This document shows positions 36,253 through 45,031 of a stretch of DNA of 64,000 nucleotides, piece by piece. This DNA is from Myxococcales bacterium (GTDB lineage: Bacteria; Myxococcota_A; Polyangia; Polyangiales; GCA-016699535). Each line of letters begins with the position of its first letter. Position 1 is the stretch's first letter. The stretch lies in NCBI GenBank assembly GCA_016699535.1, contig CP064980.1:1992001-2056000 (forward strand). The letters are read 5' to 3'. Below the pieces are notes generated by a model. It was not told the origin of the DNA. It worked only from the letters and a program-made list of their open reading frames with translations, and did no database searches. The translations under genes were made by a program, and so were the position numbers.

Positions 36253-37224
36253 GTGACGGAGAAAGTTTCTTTTGTTGATGTGTTGAAGGCTTGGCCAGTG
36301 GTGCGTGGCTATTTGCCCAAAACGCCGCTTTATCGCTACGCGAATTTGAGTTCGCGTTGGGGCTTGGATGCCTATGTAAAGCATGAAAATCACATGCCTA
36401 TCGGAGCGTTTAAGGTTCGGGGTGGGATTAATCTGTTTGCCAATTTGAGCGATGCGGAACGAGCACGAGGGGTCGTGACGGCAACGCGTGGCAATCACGG
36501 CTTGTCAATTGCTTACGCAGCTCGAGCTTTTGGATCGCGCGCCGTTATTTTTGTGCCCCGAGGAAATAATCCGGAAAAAAACGCTGGAATGGAGGCTTTG
36601 GGGGCAAAACTAGTCGAATATGGTCGCGATTTTGATGAAGCACGCGAAGAAGCAGAAGCTTACTCTAAAAATGAGCACATGCGTTATGTGCATCCTGCCA
36701 ACGAAGCTCTGTTGATTGCTGGATCTGGCACGTATGCCGTCGAAATTATACAGGAACTTCCTGAGGTTGATGTTATCATCGTTCCGATGGGTGGTGGTAG
36801 CGGCGCAAGCGGAGTCGTTTTAAGCGTCCAAGCGCTAAAACCCTCGGTAAAAGTTATCGGTGTGCAAAGCGAACGCGCGCCGGCTCTGGCGAAGTCGATT
36901 GCCACGGGCACCCTTCAGGAAACTGAGCAAGCTGATACCTTTGCCGATGGGCTAGCCACGCGTGTGGCTTTTGAGCTCCCTCTTTCGATCTTGCAAGGTA
37001 AACTCGATCGCGTCGTGCTGCTTAGTGAAGAGGAAATGCGCCAAGGCGTAAAACTTGCCCTTGAAATGACTCACAATCCCGCCGAGGGTGCCGCTGCGGC
37101 GGTTTACGCTGCTGCAGATAAGTTGCGGCAGGAATTGCGGGGCAAGAAGGTGGTTTTGATCCACTCCGGGCACAACATCGATCGCAACACCTTACGTTGG
37201 GCACTAGGCCTCTACGACTGCTAA
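36253..37224 (+). CDS. Threonine/serine dehydratase family PLP enzyme
   Basis: A 323-residue fold-type II pyridoxal-phosphate enzyme. The cofactor Lys lies in IGAFKVRGGINL (usual SFKxRGA), substrate-binding in TRGNHGLSIAYAA, and the phosphate loop in MGGGSGASG. It is closest to threonine ammonia-lyase / serine racemase without the ACT regulatory domain, so a catabolic dehydratase is likely. The GTG at 36253 (MTEKVSFVDVL) follows a GGGGGG tract; an upstream GTG at 36229 is possible. The gene stands between structured repeats: two copies upstream and a short inverted fragment downstream. Confidence 0.85.
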   Translation: MTEKVSFVDVLKAWPVVRGYLPKTPLYRYANLSSRWGLDAYVKHENHMPIGAFKVRGGINLFANLSDAERARGVVTATRGNHGLSIAYAARAFGSRAVIFVPRGNNPEKNAGMEALGAKLVEYGRDFDEAREEAEAYSKNEHMRYVHPANEALLIAGSGTYAVEIIQELPEVDVIIVPMGGGSGASGVVLSVQALKPSVKVIGVQSERAPALAKSIATGTLQETEQADTFADGLATRVAFELPLSILQGKLDRVVLLSEEEMRQGVKLALEMTHNPAEGAAAAVYAAADKLRQELRGKKVVLIHSGHNIDRNTLRWALGLYDC

Positions 37225-37240
37225 AATCACTTTTCCAACC

Positions 37241-37258
37241 GCGCTCCAAACAGTTAAA
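37241..37258 (-). repeat. Fragment of the structured repeat, inverted
   Basis: GCGCTCCAAACAGTTAAA is the reverse complement of the first 18 bases of the 35903/36061 repeats except for one base. It lies 16 bases after the dehydratase stop, so the gene is bracketed by repeat ends in opposite orientation. Confidence 0.6.
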
Positions 37259-37343
37259 CCCCGCTAAAAATCATCACCTGCTTGTAGATCTTGGTCAATT
37301 ACGGTTTGCGCTTGGCTTTTAAGGCTGATATCCCTCCTCAGCA

Positions 37344-38828
37344 ATGCAACACAACCCACCATCGAATGGCGAGGTGCCTGTCCATCGTCCGCTCCCAAGC
37401 GTGGATATTCCGTTGCTTCGCGAAGAGCGTCGTCATCGGGCACGTATGGTTTGGCTTGGTCCGCTTATCGCGCTTTTGGCTGGCTTGAGTATCGCTGGAG
37501 GATGGTTTTTCCGTCAGTGGGTGCTGGCTCGCCATGACGATAGTGATACTTCCGCCGCCGCGCTAAGCGCAAACGCTGATACCTCGGATGAAGAGCAAAC
37601 GGACGACGAATCCGAGCTTGGCGAAGACGATGGGCAGAAGGCAAGCACGGATGAGAGTCTTTCTGCTGTAGGCGAGACCGAAGAGAAGCCCGCGCAAACA
37701 GCAAAGGCTGTTTTTGCTCCATTGAAGAATGATGAGCACTTGAACCGAAGCAGTACATCGTTTGGTAAGGCAAAAGGTTTTCAAGATGCGCTTATCAAAG
37801 CGGGTGTCAGTGAAGAAGAGTCTGAGCCGCTTATCGATAGCCTCAAAGGCATTCTCGATTTTAGGCGTTGTCAGCCTTCCGATCAGATCGTTCTTGAAAA
37901 AGATGAGCAGGGGATGTTGCGTGCCTTTGAATACCACGTCAGCTCAACACGGATTTTCCGCGCGGAGCGCACCGGTAAAGATAGTTTTACGGCCAAGCAA
38001 AAAGAAGTCAAAACGACTACCGTTCGAGTGGGGCGTGGTGGGCGCGTTAAAAACTCGCTGGGTGATGCCTTGGAAAAAGCGGGACTTGGACGTTCGCTTG
38101 TGGGCTCCTTTGTGCAGGTTTTTAACTCACGTTTCTCGTTTACAACGGATACCAGAGAGGGTGATTCGTTTCGGATTGTGGTCGACGAGATTCATTTGCG
38201 TGGGGAGTTTCTCCGATATGGCACGGTGCACGCTCTGGAATACCGTAGTCAGAAGCGTGGCACCTTAAAGTGCTATTGGTATGAAGCGCAGAAGGGTGCC
38301 CCCGAATTCTTCGATGAAACAGGTCGGGCTATTCAAGGGGGTTGGCTGCGTACGCCTTTGCGCTACGAGTACGTCTCCTCGCCTTTTGCGAACAAACGTT
38401 TTCATCCGATTCTTAAGCGCAACATGCCGCATCACGGGATTGACTATGTGGCAGCCTCCGGAGTGCCCGTGTGGGCTGCTGCCGATGGGCGGGTGAGCTT
38501 TGTTGGCGAAAAGGGACCCAATGGAAACTTGGTTGTAATCAATCACAACAACGGTTACCAAAGCTACTACGCGCATCTTTTGCGCTTTACCAAAGGTATT
38601 AAAAAAGGGCAGCGTATGAAGCGCTACGATGTGCTTGGCTATGTCGGATCAACGGGACGTTCAACTGCTCCGCATTTGCATTTTGGGTTGAAGCGTGGCG
38701 GACGATTTGTCGATCCTGTTGAGGTGCTCAATACGCCGGGAAATCCGCTGAAGGGCAGTGCAGCAAAGCAGTTTCAGCGGCATTCGCAAGCTCTTTTGCG
38801 AGAGTTAGAACGCATACCCATCCATTGA
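37344..38828 (+). CDS. M23 family metallopeptidase (peptidoglycan endopeptidase-like)
   Basis: A 494-residue protein. A cytoplasmic N-terminal tail is followed by one membrane helix (residues ~35-58) and a long acidic, low-complexity linker (60-125). Next come LysM-like/OapA-type beta regions resembling MepM/Csd3, and a C-terminal LytM domain. Zinc ligands are visible in MPHHGIDY (HxxxD) and PHLHFG (HxH), with the second His in YYAHL. It likely cuts peptide cross-links during wall growth. It is followed 90 bases later by the glycosyltransferase gene. Confidence 0.9.
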   Translation: MQHNPPSNGEVPVHRPLPSVDIPLLREERRHRARMVWLGPLIALLAGLSIAGGWFFRQWVLARHDDSDTSAAALSANADTSDEEQTDDESELGEDDGQKASTDESLSAVGETEEKPAQTAKAVFAPLKNDEHLNRSSTSFGKAKGFQDALIKAGVSEEESEPLIDSLKGILDFRRCQPSDQIVLEKDEQGMLRAFEYHVSSTRIFRAERTGKDSFTAKQKEVKTTTVRVGRGGRVKNSLGDALEKAGLGRSLVGSFVQVFNSRFSFTTDTREGDSFRIVVDEIHLRGEFLRYGTVHALEYRSQKRGTLKCYWYEAQKGAPEFFDETGRAIQGGWLRTPLRYEYVSSPFANKRFHPILKRNMPHHGIDYVAASGVPVWAAADGRVSFVGEKGPNGNLVVINHNNGYQSYYAHLLRFTKGIKKGQRMKRYDVLGYVGSTGRSTAPHLHFGLKRGGRFVDPVEVLNTPGNPLKGSAAKQFQRHSQALLRELERIPIH

Positions 38829-38918
38829 TTTTTTGATGTCTCATTGAGTTTGCTCCGGGTTGTTTACAGGAGTAGCAAAAGCGCTCTTGTCGCGATAGGC
38901 TCCGGCCGCGTTGGCGTT

Positions 38919-41272
38919 ATGAATGAAGCTACATTGAAACACTCCCCTAAAGATTGGGCTATCTTTTTTGTTGTTCCTATTGGATTAGGCGCTTTGATGC
39001 TCATCCTGGGGCTCGGGCATTTTGGAATTTGGGATCCATGGGAGCTCGAAATTGCAGAAAGCGTACGCTCGGCTTTTGAAGGGCAAGCGCAAAAGAGTCC
39101 TTGGTTGCTTCGTGAATTGCTTCTTTATTGGAGCTATGGATTTTTTGGTTTCCATGAATGGGTAGGGCGATTGCCCCTCTTTGTGTCTGGATTGCTTTTG
39201 CTTGTCACCCAGTGGGCGTTGCTTTTTTATTTTGTTTCAATGCGTGCCGCGTTTGTCTCGACGCTTATCGCGCTGAGTACGCCGCTGTTCTTGCTCAATA
39301 GCCGTCAGATGATGGGTAGTTCCGTTGCGGTGTTGGGACAGTCTTTGTTGTTCTTTGCCCTGATGCTTTTAGGGTTTACGAATTGGTACGCGAATAAAAA
39401 GCGAGCGCTAATAGTTGGACTCTTTTTGTTTTTTGCGCTCGGCGTAGCGGTATCAAGCCAAGGTGTGCTTTTGGGAGTAATACCGCCGGCATTGGCTGTT
39501 TTTGTGAGTCAACTTGTTGCGCCACACCGAGACAAAAACCGCTTTGTTTTTCTCGCATCTTTTGCGTCGGTACTTGCTCTCCTTGTGCTCAAGGTGGGTT
39601 GGTCCGTGCTGCAGGATCGGTCTTTTTTTAGTTGGTGGTTGGGTGGGGCTGCGCAGGGTTTGCAGCCTCCAGGTTTTGATAAGGTTGCAGAACTTATCTT
39701 TCACGCCTTTATGCCTTGGAGTGCACTGCTCCCGGCAAGCGTTCTGCTTTTCTTCAGTTCAAAGCACAGCGAGCAAGAAGGTGATGCTGTGGCGATGGGC
39801 GAAAACGCTTTACGGCTTTCACTCTTGCTTTGGTTTGTGTTTTCGTGTGCTGCTAATTTGTTGTTTAGTTCACGGTACGGGCACACGCTTCAGATTCCTA
39901 TTGTGCCCTTATCATCGCTTACTGCGTTGTTTCTGCTTTGGAGCATGGATAGACGGCAGACTTCTCTTTTTGTGGTGGTTACGACTGCTTTGCTTTGTTT
40001 GCTCTTAATCCGAGATATCGCGCTTTATCCGGAAAGTCCGCTACTAGCGCTCGGACTTCCGAATATGCATGTTCCTGAAAGTTACAATCCCAGGAAATGG
40101 TGGGCGGCTCTTTTATTGTTGTTTGCCATGTTGAGTGTGTTTACTTGGGGCACTTCATTTTCGATAGTTAGGCCGGCCTGGGGCGCTCCGTATCGATTGA
40201 TGCAAAAGCAGTGGCGTGCATCCCTTGGGAACAAACTTTGGCTTGGTGTATTTGCTTTAGCTTACCTAGCTGTATGTGCGCTTGGCTTACTTAGTTTTCT
40301 CATCCCAACGAGATTGCCTCTCGCGGTGCTCGCCATTAAGGCTTTGCGAGCTGCCTGTTTGCTTCCCTTGGTGATAGCGCTTGGAGTGGCTGGCTTTCAA
40401 GCTACCGCGTGGTTTTTCTCTAAACTTGGTCGCGCGCGTTTTATCGCGCCTCTGTTTGCCGGCTTGTTGCTCGGAGTATATCTAAGTCAGGTCTATACGC
40501 CGCAAGTCAGTGCGCATTTTTCTCCGCGTCAGGTGTATGCAACCTTTCTTAGTCTTTCCAAAGCGAAAGAAGCACTTGCGGTGTATCGGGTCGATGCGAC
40601 GTCGGGGAAATACTATGCAGGACGGGAACCTGAAACGCTTAGTAAAGAAGCTGAGTTGCTAAATTATTTGCAAAGCAAGTCGCGCGTCTGGGTTGTTCTT
40701 CCCAGCGATGAATTTGCAAAAATCGATCGCTTGTTTCGTAAGCAACAGCACAAGCACCTTTTTCTAGCGCATGCTTCAAGTGCTAAAATTTACCTAGCGA
40801 GCAACAAGGCCATCTCCGGCGTCAAAAACGAAAACCCTCTGCTTTACTCCGTGCGAAAGACCGCACCCAAAGTGCAATTTCCGGTTGGAAAAACGTTCGG
40901 GGATCGGATTGAGCTTGTCGGCTACAATTAAAATTATCTCACGATGGGTACGTAGCAGCCGGTGAGGAATTTACCATAAGTTGGGTTTTTCGCGTGCTTG
41001 CCGCTGTGCCAGGCAACTATCAGCTCTTTGTCCACATCGACGGTCATGGCCAGCGTCTAAACGGCGATCATGAGCCTGTTGAAGGACTTTACCCTGTGCG
41101 TTTTTGGCAACAAGGTGACGTAATTATCGATAGCCAGACCTTAAGCACTCCGGTGAATTTCAGGCCTGGCTCCTACACCATGTTCCTTGGCTTCTATAGC
41201 GGACCGACCCGGCTTAAGGTTCCGGGTTCGGATGATGATCGCTTGGCTGCAGGTCAGCTGCCTGTGCGCTGA
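38919..41272 (+). CDS. ArnT/PMT-like membrane glycosyltransferase, one frame break
   Basis: About 784 residues when repaired. An N-terminal loop with the catalytic-type acidic motif (GIWDPWELEIAES), LLYWSYGFFGFHEWVGRLP and about 12 membrane helices resemble the GT39/GT83 family, which moves sugars from polyprenyl phosphate to lipids or proteins in the periplasm. A soluble C-terminal beta domain continues past a false stop: adding one T at 40928-40929 reads GYNLKLSHDGYVAAGEEF and extends to 41272. The start is ATG 38919 (MNEATLKHSPKDWAIF); an earlier TTG at 38844 is possible. The acceptor is unknown. Confidence 0.8.
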
Positions 41273-41395
41273 GCCAGCTTGGGGCGCTTGGACGTTGTGG
41301 AGCGGTTGGTGTGCTGTCGTTCCGAAGCAGCGCTTGAATTGCGCCATTTCTGTCATAGTTAGGATGAATAGCACGAATTGATTAGCTTTTTTCGT

Positions 41396-41411
41396 TGGCA
41401 CGACCCTTGCT
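41396..41411 (+). promoter_or_regulatory. Sigma-54 (-24/-12) promoter of the DUF1592/DUF1552 operon
   Basis: TGGCACGACCCTTGCT matches the RpoN consensus fully (TGGCAC-N5-TTGCW), GG and GC ten bases apart. The predicted transcription start (about 41421) is only a few bases before ATG 41424. Either the mRNA is nearly leaderless or translation begins at TTG 41469. Confidence 0.75.
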
Positions 41412-41423
41412 TTTATAACGAGC

Positions 41424-43118
41424 ATGGGCAGACACCAGGGAAACTACAGTGATGGATCCGTCTCCGGATTGTTTAGCCGTCGCATTTTACGAGACGGCAA
41501 GTTAATCGCAGCGCTGACGCTTCTTCTAAGCGGTTGCGTAGGCGCCATATCAGGTTTGGGCGGAGCTTCCGGAAATGGTGGCGCCGGGGATCAAAGCGAT
41601 CTTGCTTCGGAACTGGTGAACGGCCGGTTGAGACAGCGTATTTGGCGCCTGACGCCAAGCGAGTTCGCGGCGGAGATGAGCGTGCTTTTTGGAAGCCAAG
41701 TTCCAGACCTTGGCAATCTTCCAGAAGGCTCACCGGTCAATGGCTTTACCAACGGAGCAGCAGGACTCATGGTCGATGAGACAACGTCCTCGGCAACGTT
41801 TTACGCGACGGAAGACTATGCGGGATACGTTGCCGACAACGCGGCCACGCTCGTGCAATGCGAGGGAGCCACTGTCGGGAGTCGCGAATGTGCTCAGATA
41901 TTTCTTTCCTCGCTTGCGAGCCGAGCTTATCGCAGACCGGTTGAATCTTCAGAACTTGATGCGCTTATGGCGCTTTATGATAACGGCGCGACGGATGATT
42001 TTGCCACCGGCATCAAAGTCTCGGTCCATGCCGTGCTCAACTCTCCTTTCTTCCTTTATCGGACAGAAATCGGTGATGCTGCGACTCAAAACGGTGATGA
42101 ACGCAAACTGACCCAGTATGAAATTGCGTCAATGCTTTCTTTCATCATCACAGGGCATTCGCCTGATCAGGAACTGCTCAACGCAGCGCAAAACGGTGAG
42201 CTCTACGACGCTGCGGTACGCACGGAGCATGCGCGCCGTCTTTTTGAGAGTTCTTCGGAGGTGTGGGGTCGATTTGCGCTTCAATGGCTCGATCTCGGCC
42301 GGCTCGATTTGGCCACGAAGCAAGGGGAGCTTTATCCACAGTTTAGTGAACAACTCGTCGAGGAGATGAGACAAGAGACCCAGAGTTTTGTGCAAAACAT
42401 ATTTGTCGAGCAAAAAGGCAGCTTCGTGGATCTGTTCACGGCGAGCTACACCTGGACGACTCCTGCTTTGGCAGACATCTATGGCGCTACTCACCCTGGC
42501 TCCGGCTTAGCCAAGATTGATCTTGATCCAAGCACACGTTCTGGTGTGCTCACTCAGCTAAGCTGGCTGACAAACTTTGCAGGAACGGCAGACTCTTCGC
42601 TGGAACGTCGCGGTCTGTTTGTTTGGCGCAACTTGATTTGCAATGTGATCCCTCCTCCGCCAGCAGGTGCAGCGCAACAACAAGCTTCCCTTGTGGCTGC
42701 GGATGCGAGCAAAGAAGAGATCGTGCTTGCTCGGGCCGCGACCCCAACTTGCAACGGTTGCCATCAGGTGATGGATCCGATTGGCATGGGTCTTGAGAAC
42801 TACGGCGCGCTTGGCGAGTATCGCGACCAGGTGGACGGCAACACCGTCAATCCGGTAGGCACCATTCCTGATTTTGGTTCCTTTACCGGTGCTGTGGAAC
42901 TTTCTGCGACGATTGCCCAAGATCCGACAGCACAGGCCTGTTTTTCCCAACGATTCGCCCAGTATGTCCTTGGAAGCGACCTTGGATCTCCAAATGAGAC
43001 CGATTGGTTAAATTCGGCCCACGAAAGCTTTTTAAGTCACACTACAACTATCGAAGAACTCTTGGTGGGCTTGGTAGCTCACGAGGGCTTCATTGAACGC
43101 AACACCGGTGGGAGCTAA
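41424..43118 (+). CDS. DUF1592-type (DUF1592/1588/1585) haem-binding lipoprotein
   Basis: A 564-residue exported protein. A signal peptide ends in a lipobox (LLLSGCVG), and a Gly-rich linker follows. The family's order can then be followed: RIWRLTPSEFAAEM (DUF1587-like), RAYRRPVESSEL (DUF1595), AVLNSPFFLYRTEIG (DUF1592), GVLTQLSWLTNFAGTADSSLERRGLFVWRNLIC with CNGCHQVMDPIGMGLENYG (DUF1588, one haem c motif), and a C-terminal DUF1585. Such proteins are common in Planctomycetes and Myxococcota and are nearly always paired with DUF1552, as here, six bases downstream. The activity is unknown; a role in periplasmic electron transfer or polymer oxidation is inferred. Start: ATG 41424, or TTG 41469 which gives a shorter signal peptide. 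Confidence 0.88.
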   Translation: MGRHQGNYSDGSVSGLFSRRILRDGKLIAALTLLLSGCVGAISGLGGASGNGGAGDQSDLASELVNGRLRQRIWRLTPSEFAAEMSVLFGSQVPDLGNLPEGSPVNGFTNGAAGLMVDETTSSATFYATEDYAGYVADNAATLVQCEGATVGSRECAQIFLSSLASRAYRRPVESSELDALMALYDNGATDDFATGIKVSVHAVLNSPFFLYRTEIGDAATQNGDERKLTQYEIASMLSFIITGHSPDQELLNAAQNGELYDAAVRTEHARRLFESSSEVWGRFALQWLDLGRLDLATKQGELYPQFSEQLVEEMRQETQSFVQNIFVEQKGSFVDLFTASYTWTTPALADIYGATHPGSGLAKIDLDPSTRSGVLTQLSWLTNFAGTADSSLERRGLFVWRNLICNVIPPPPAGAAQQQASLVAADASKEEIVLARAATPTCNGCHQVMDPIGMGLENYGALGEYRDQVDGNTVNPVGTIPDFGSFTGAVELSATIAQDPTAQACFSQRFAQYVLGSDLGSPNETDWLNSAHESFLSHTTTIEELLVGLVAHEGFIERNTGGS

Positions 43119-43124
43119 AGAAAG

Positions 43125-44555
43125 ATGAGCAAATTTTACAACAACCTGCTTAACCGCAGGCGCTTCATGACCGCTCTAGGGATAAGCGCTGTAGGCTTGC
43201 CAGTGGCAGGGGCCTTTTTGAAGAATCGTTTGCGCGCGCAGTCTGCGGGATCGCCGGTTCGGTTTTTGGCAGTGAAAACCTTTCATGGCAACCACCGCGA
43301 CATTTGGATTCCGCGCAGTACTTCTGGGGCCGAACCGGGCAATGCGGATATGGCTCTATCGGATCTAACCTTTGATTATGATCTGTGTACATTGAAGCCT
43401 CTACAGGCTTGGCGCGATCACGTCACCGTTCTTGATGGGATTGATCATGCTATACTTGCCGAAATCGAACCTGGTTTTGCTGGCCATGAACGTGCCTCGG
43501 CAGCCCTCACTGGCTACGGTGTCTCGGACGGTCAGGCCAATGGTGGCGGTCCATCGGTGGATCAAATCCTAAAGACCCAACTTGGAAGCGCCGCCGGTAA
43601 GTCTTTGGTTCTTGGAGCCGACAGCTCGGGATTGACAGGATTTTCTTTCAACAATTCCGGCGTTCCGATCGAGCCCGAAGACAATCCGGTTAAGGCCTTT
43701 AACGATGCTTTTGCTGGTTTTGTCGGGCAGGGCGATCCTCAAGCAGAGCGGGACCGTGCTCTGCGCACTTCGATCCTTGATCACAATGTCGCGGAGATTA
43801 ACCGCCTGCGCTCTGAGCTAACGGGAGCCGAGCGCGAGAAACTTGATGCTCATTTGGCAGGTCTAGAGAATCTTGAGCAGCAATTAAACCGCATCATCAG
43901 TTGCGATAGTCCAAGTGCCCCCGGTGCTCCTTCCGGATCGGACTGGCAGTACGTGGATAACGCTGTTAGCGGACAAGCACATGTGATCGCACAAGCCTTT
44001 GCCTGCGACGTCTCTCGCGTCGCCACCTTGCACATTCTCGGAGACTATCCAACGCCGCAATTGAACTTGCCAGAGATGCCCCCGGGCGCGATGAATACTT
44101 ATGGTCAGTTTCACAACGGCGTGACCCATTTGATTTGGGACTCTCAGCCCAAGGTCGGCTCTGCTGTGCACGAGGTCTACTCAATCGGCCAGCAGTGGAT
44201 GACCAAGAATTTCGTGGCGATTCTCGAAGCTTTGAACCAACCTGATCCGCTTGGCGAAGGAACCATCTTGGACAATACCATCATCTATTGGACGAACGAG
44301 TTGGGTGCCAATGGTGGACATGCTGACGATTACGACAATATCCCGGTTGTCATTGGTGGTGGCGGTGGTGGCGCCATCAAGCAGGGCCGCTACCTAAAAC
44401 TACGCAGCCCGAACAGCAGCAACTATGTCCCTCATAACAAAGTTTTCACTTCGATATGCCATGCCATGGGCCTCGATACCATCAACTACGTTGGTGATCC
44501 TCGGGCTGCGGGCATCTCCAAGTACCAAGGCCCGCTTTCGGAACTTATGACTTAG
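43125..44555 (+). CDS. DUF1552 domain protein with twin-arginine signal
   Basis: A 476-residue protein. The N terminus (LLNRRRFMTALGISAVGLPVAGA) is a twin-arginine export signal, implying export in folded form. The body shows DUF1552 features: VRFLAVKTFHGNHRDIW, HVTVLDGIDHA, GHERASAALTGYG, GGGPSVDQIL, NTIIYWTNELG and a Gly-rich VVIGGGGGG. These resemble the sulfatase-like/alkaline-phosphatase superfamily DUF1501 group. It is the constant partner of the DUF1592 protein and shares its sigma-54 promoter. Confidence 0.88.
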   Translation: MSKFYNNLLNRRRFMTALGISAVGLPVAGAFLKNRLRAQSAGSPVRFLAVKTFHGNHRDIWIPRSTSGAEPGNADMALSDLTFDYDLCTLKPLQAWRDHVTVLDGIDHAILAEIEPGFAGHERASAALTGYGVSDGQANGGGPSVDQILKTQLGSAAGKSLVLGADSSGLTGFSFNNSGVPIEPEDNPVKAFNDAFAGFVGQGDPQAERDRALRTSILDHNVAEINRLRSELTGAEREKLDAHLAGLENLEQQLNRIISCDSPSAPGAPSGSDWQYVDNAVSGQAHVIAQAFACDVSRVATLHILGDYPTPQLNLPEMPPGAMNTYGQFHNGVTHLIWDSQPKVGSAVHEVYSIGQQWMTKNFVAILEALNQPDPLGEGTILDNTIIYWTNELGANGGHADDYDNIPVVIGGGGGGAIKQGRYLKLRSPNSSNYVPHNKVFTSICHAMGLDTINYVGDPRAAGISKYQGPLSELMT

Positions 44556-44644
44556 GGCAGAGGGCGTCTCGGCGGGCATTTGCTCTACTTTTTTTCAAAA
44601 GTTGCCTTGCGGCCGTGCAAAGTGTAGGCCAGGGTATGATCACC

Positions 44645-45031
44645 ATGTCAAAACGAGCGCCCTCGGATGCCATCGACCGACGTAAACACGAACGCTTCTT
44701 AGCTTCGATATCCGTTGATTACACGCATGGGGACACCTTTTTATTTTCCTACATTCACGACATCAGTGAGATGGGTATTTTTATTCGTTCCGATGACCCC
44801 TTGGAAATCGGCAGCGAGCTGACCTTGCGTTTTAATGATGAGCAGGGTGAGCCTTTGGAAATCGAAGGCGAAGTGGTGTGGATTAATCACGTGCGCGAAG
44901 CTGCTCACGATGGTACACCCGGCATGGGCGTGCAGTTTAAGAATCTAGGTGCGGCCGATCGTGAGCGCGTGTTTAACCTGGTTAAGACCATTGCCTACCT
45001 TCGAGAAGAGCACTACGAGCAAAACAACTAG
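44645..45031 (+). CDS. PilZ-domain protein with intact c-di-GMP motifs
   Basis: A 128-residue single-domain PilZ protein. Both c-di-GMP motifs are complete: RKHER (RxxxR) and DISEMG (DxSxxG), followed by LTLRF and EVVWINHVRE and the PGMGVQFKNL end. It should bind cyclic di-GMP and pass the signal to motility, envelope or enzyme targets. ATG 44645 was preferred to 44636 because the AGGG site is too close to the latter. Its last 41 bases may overlap the glycerate kinase start. Confidence 0.88.
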   Translation: MSKRAPSDAIDRRKHERFLASISVDYTHGDTFLFSYIHDISEMGIFIRSDDPLEIGSELTLRFNDEQGEPLEIEGEVVWINHVREAAHDGTPGMGVQFKNLGAADRERVFNLVKTIAYLREEHYEQNN

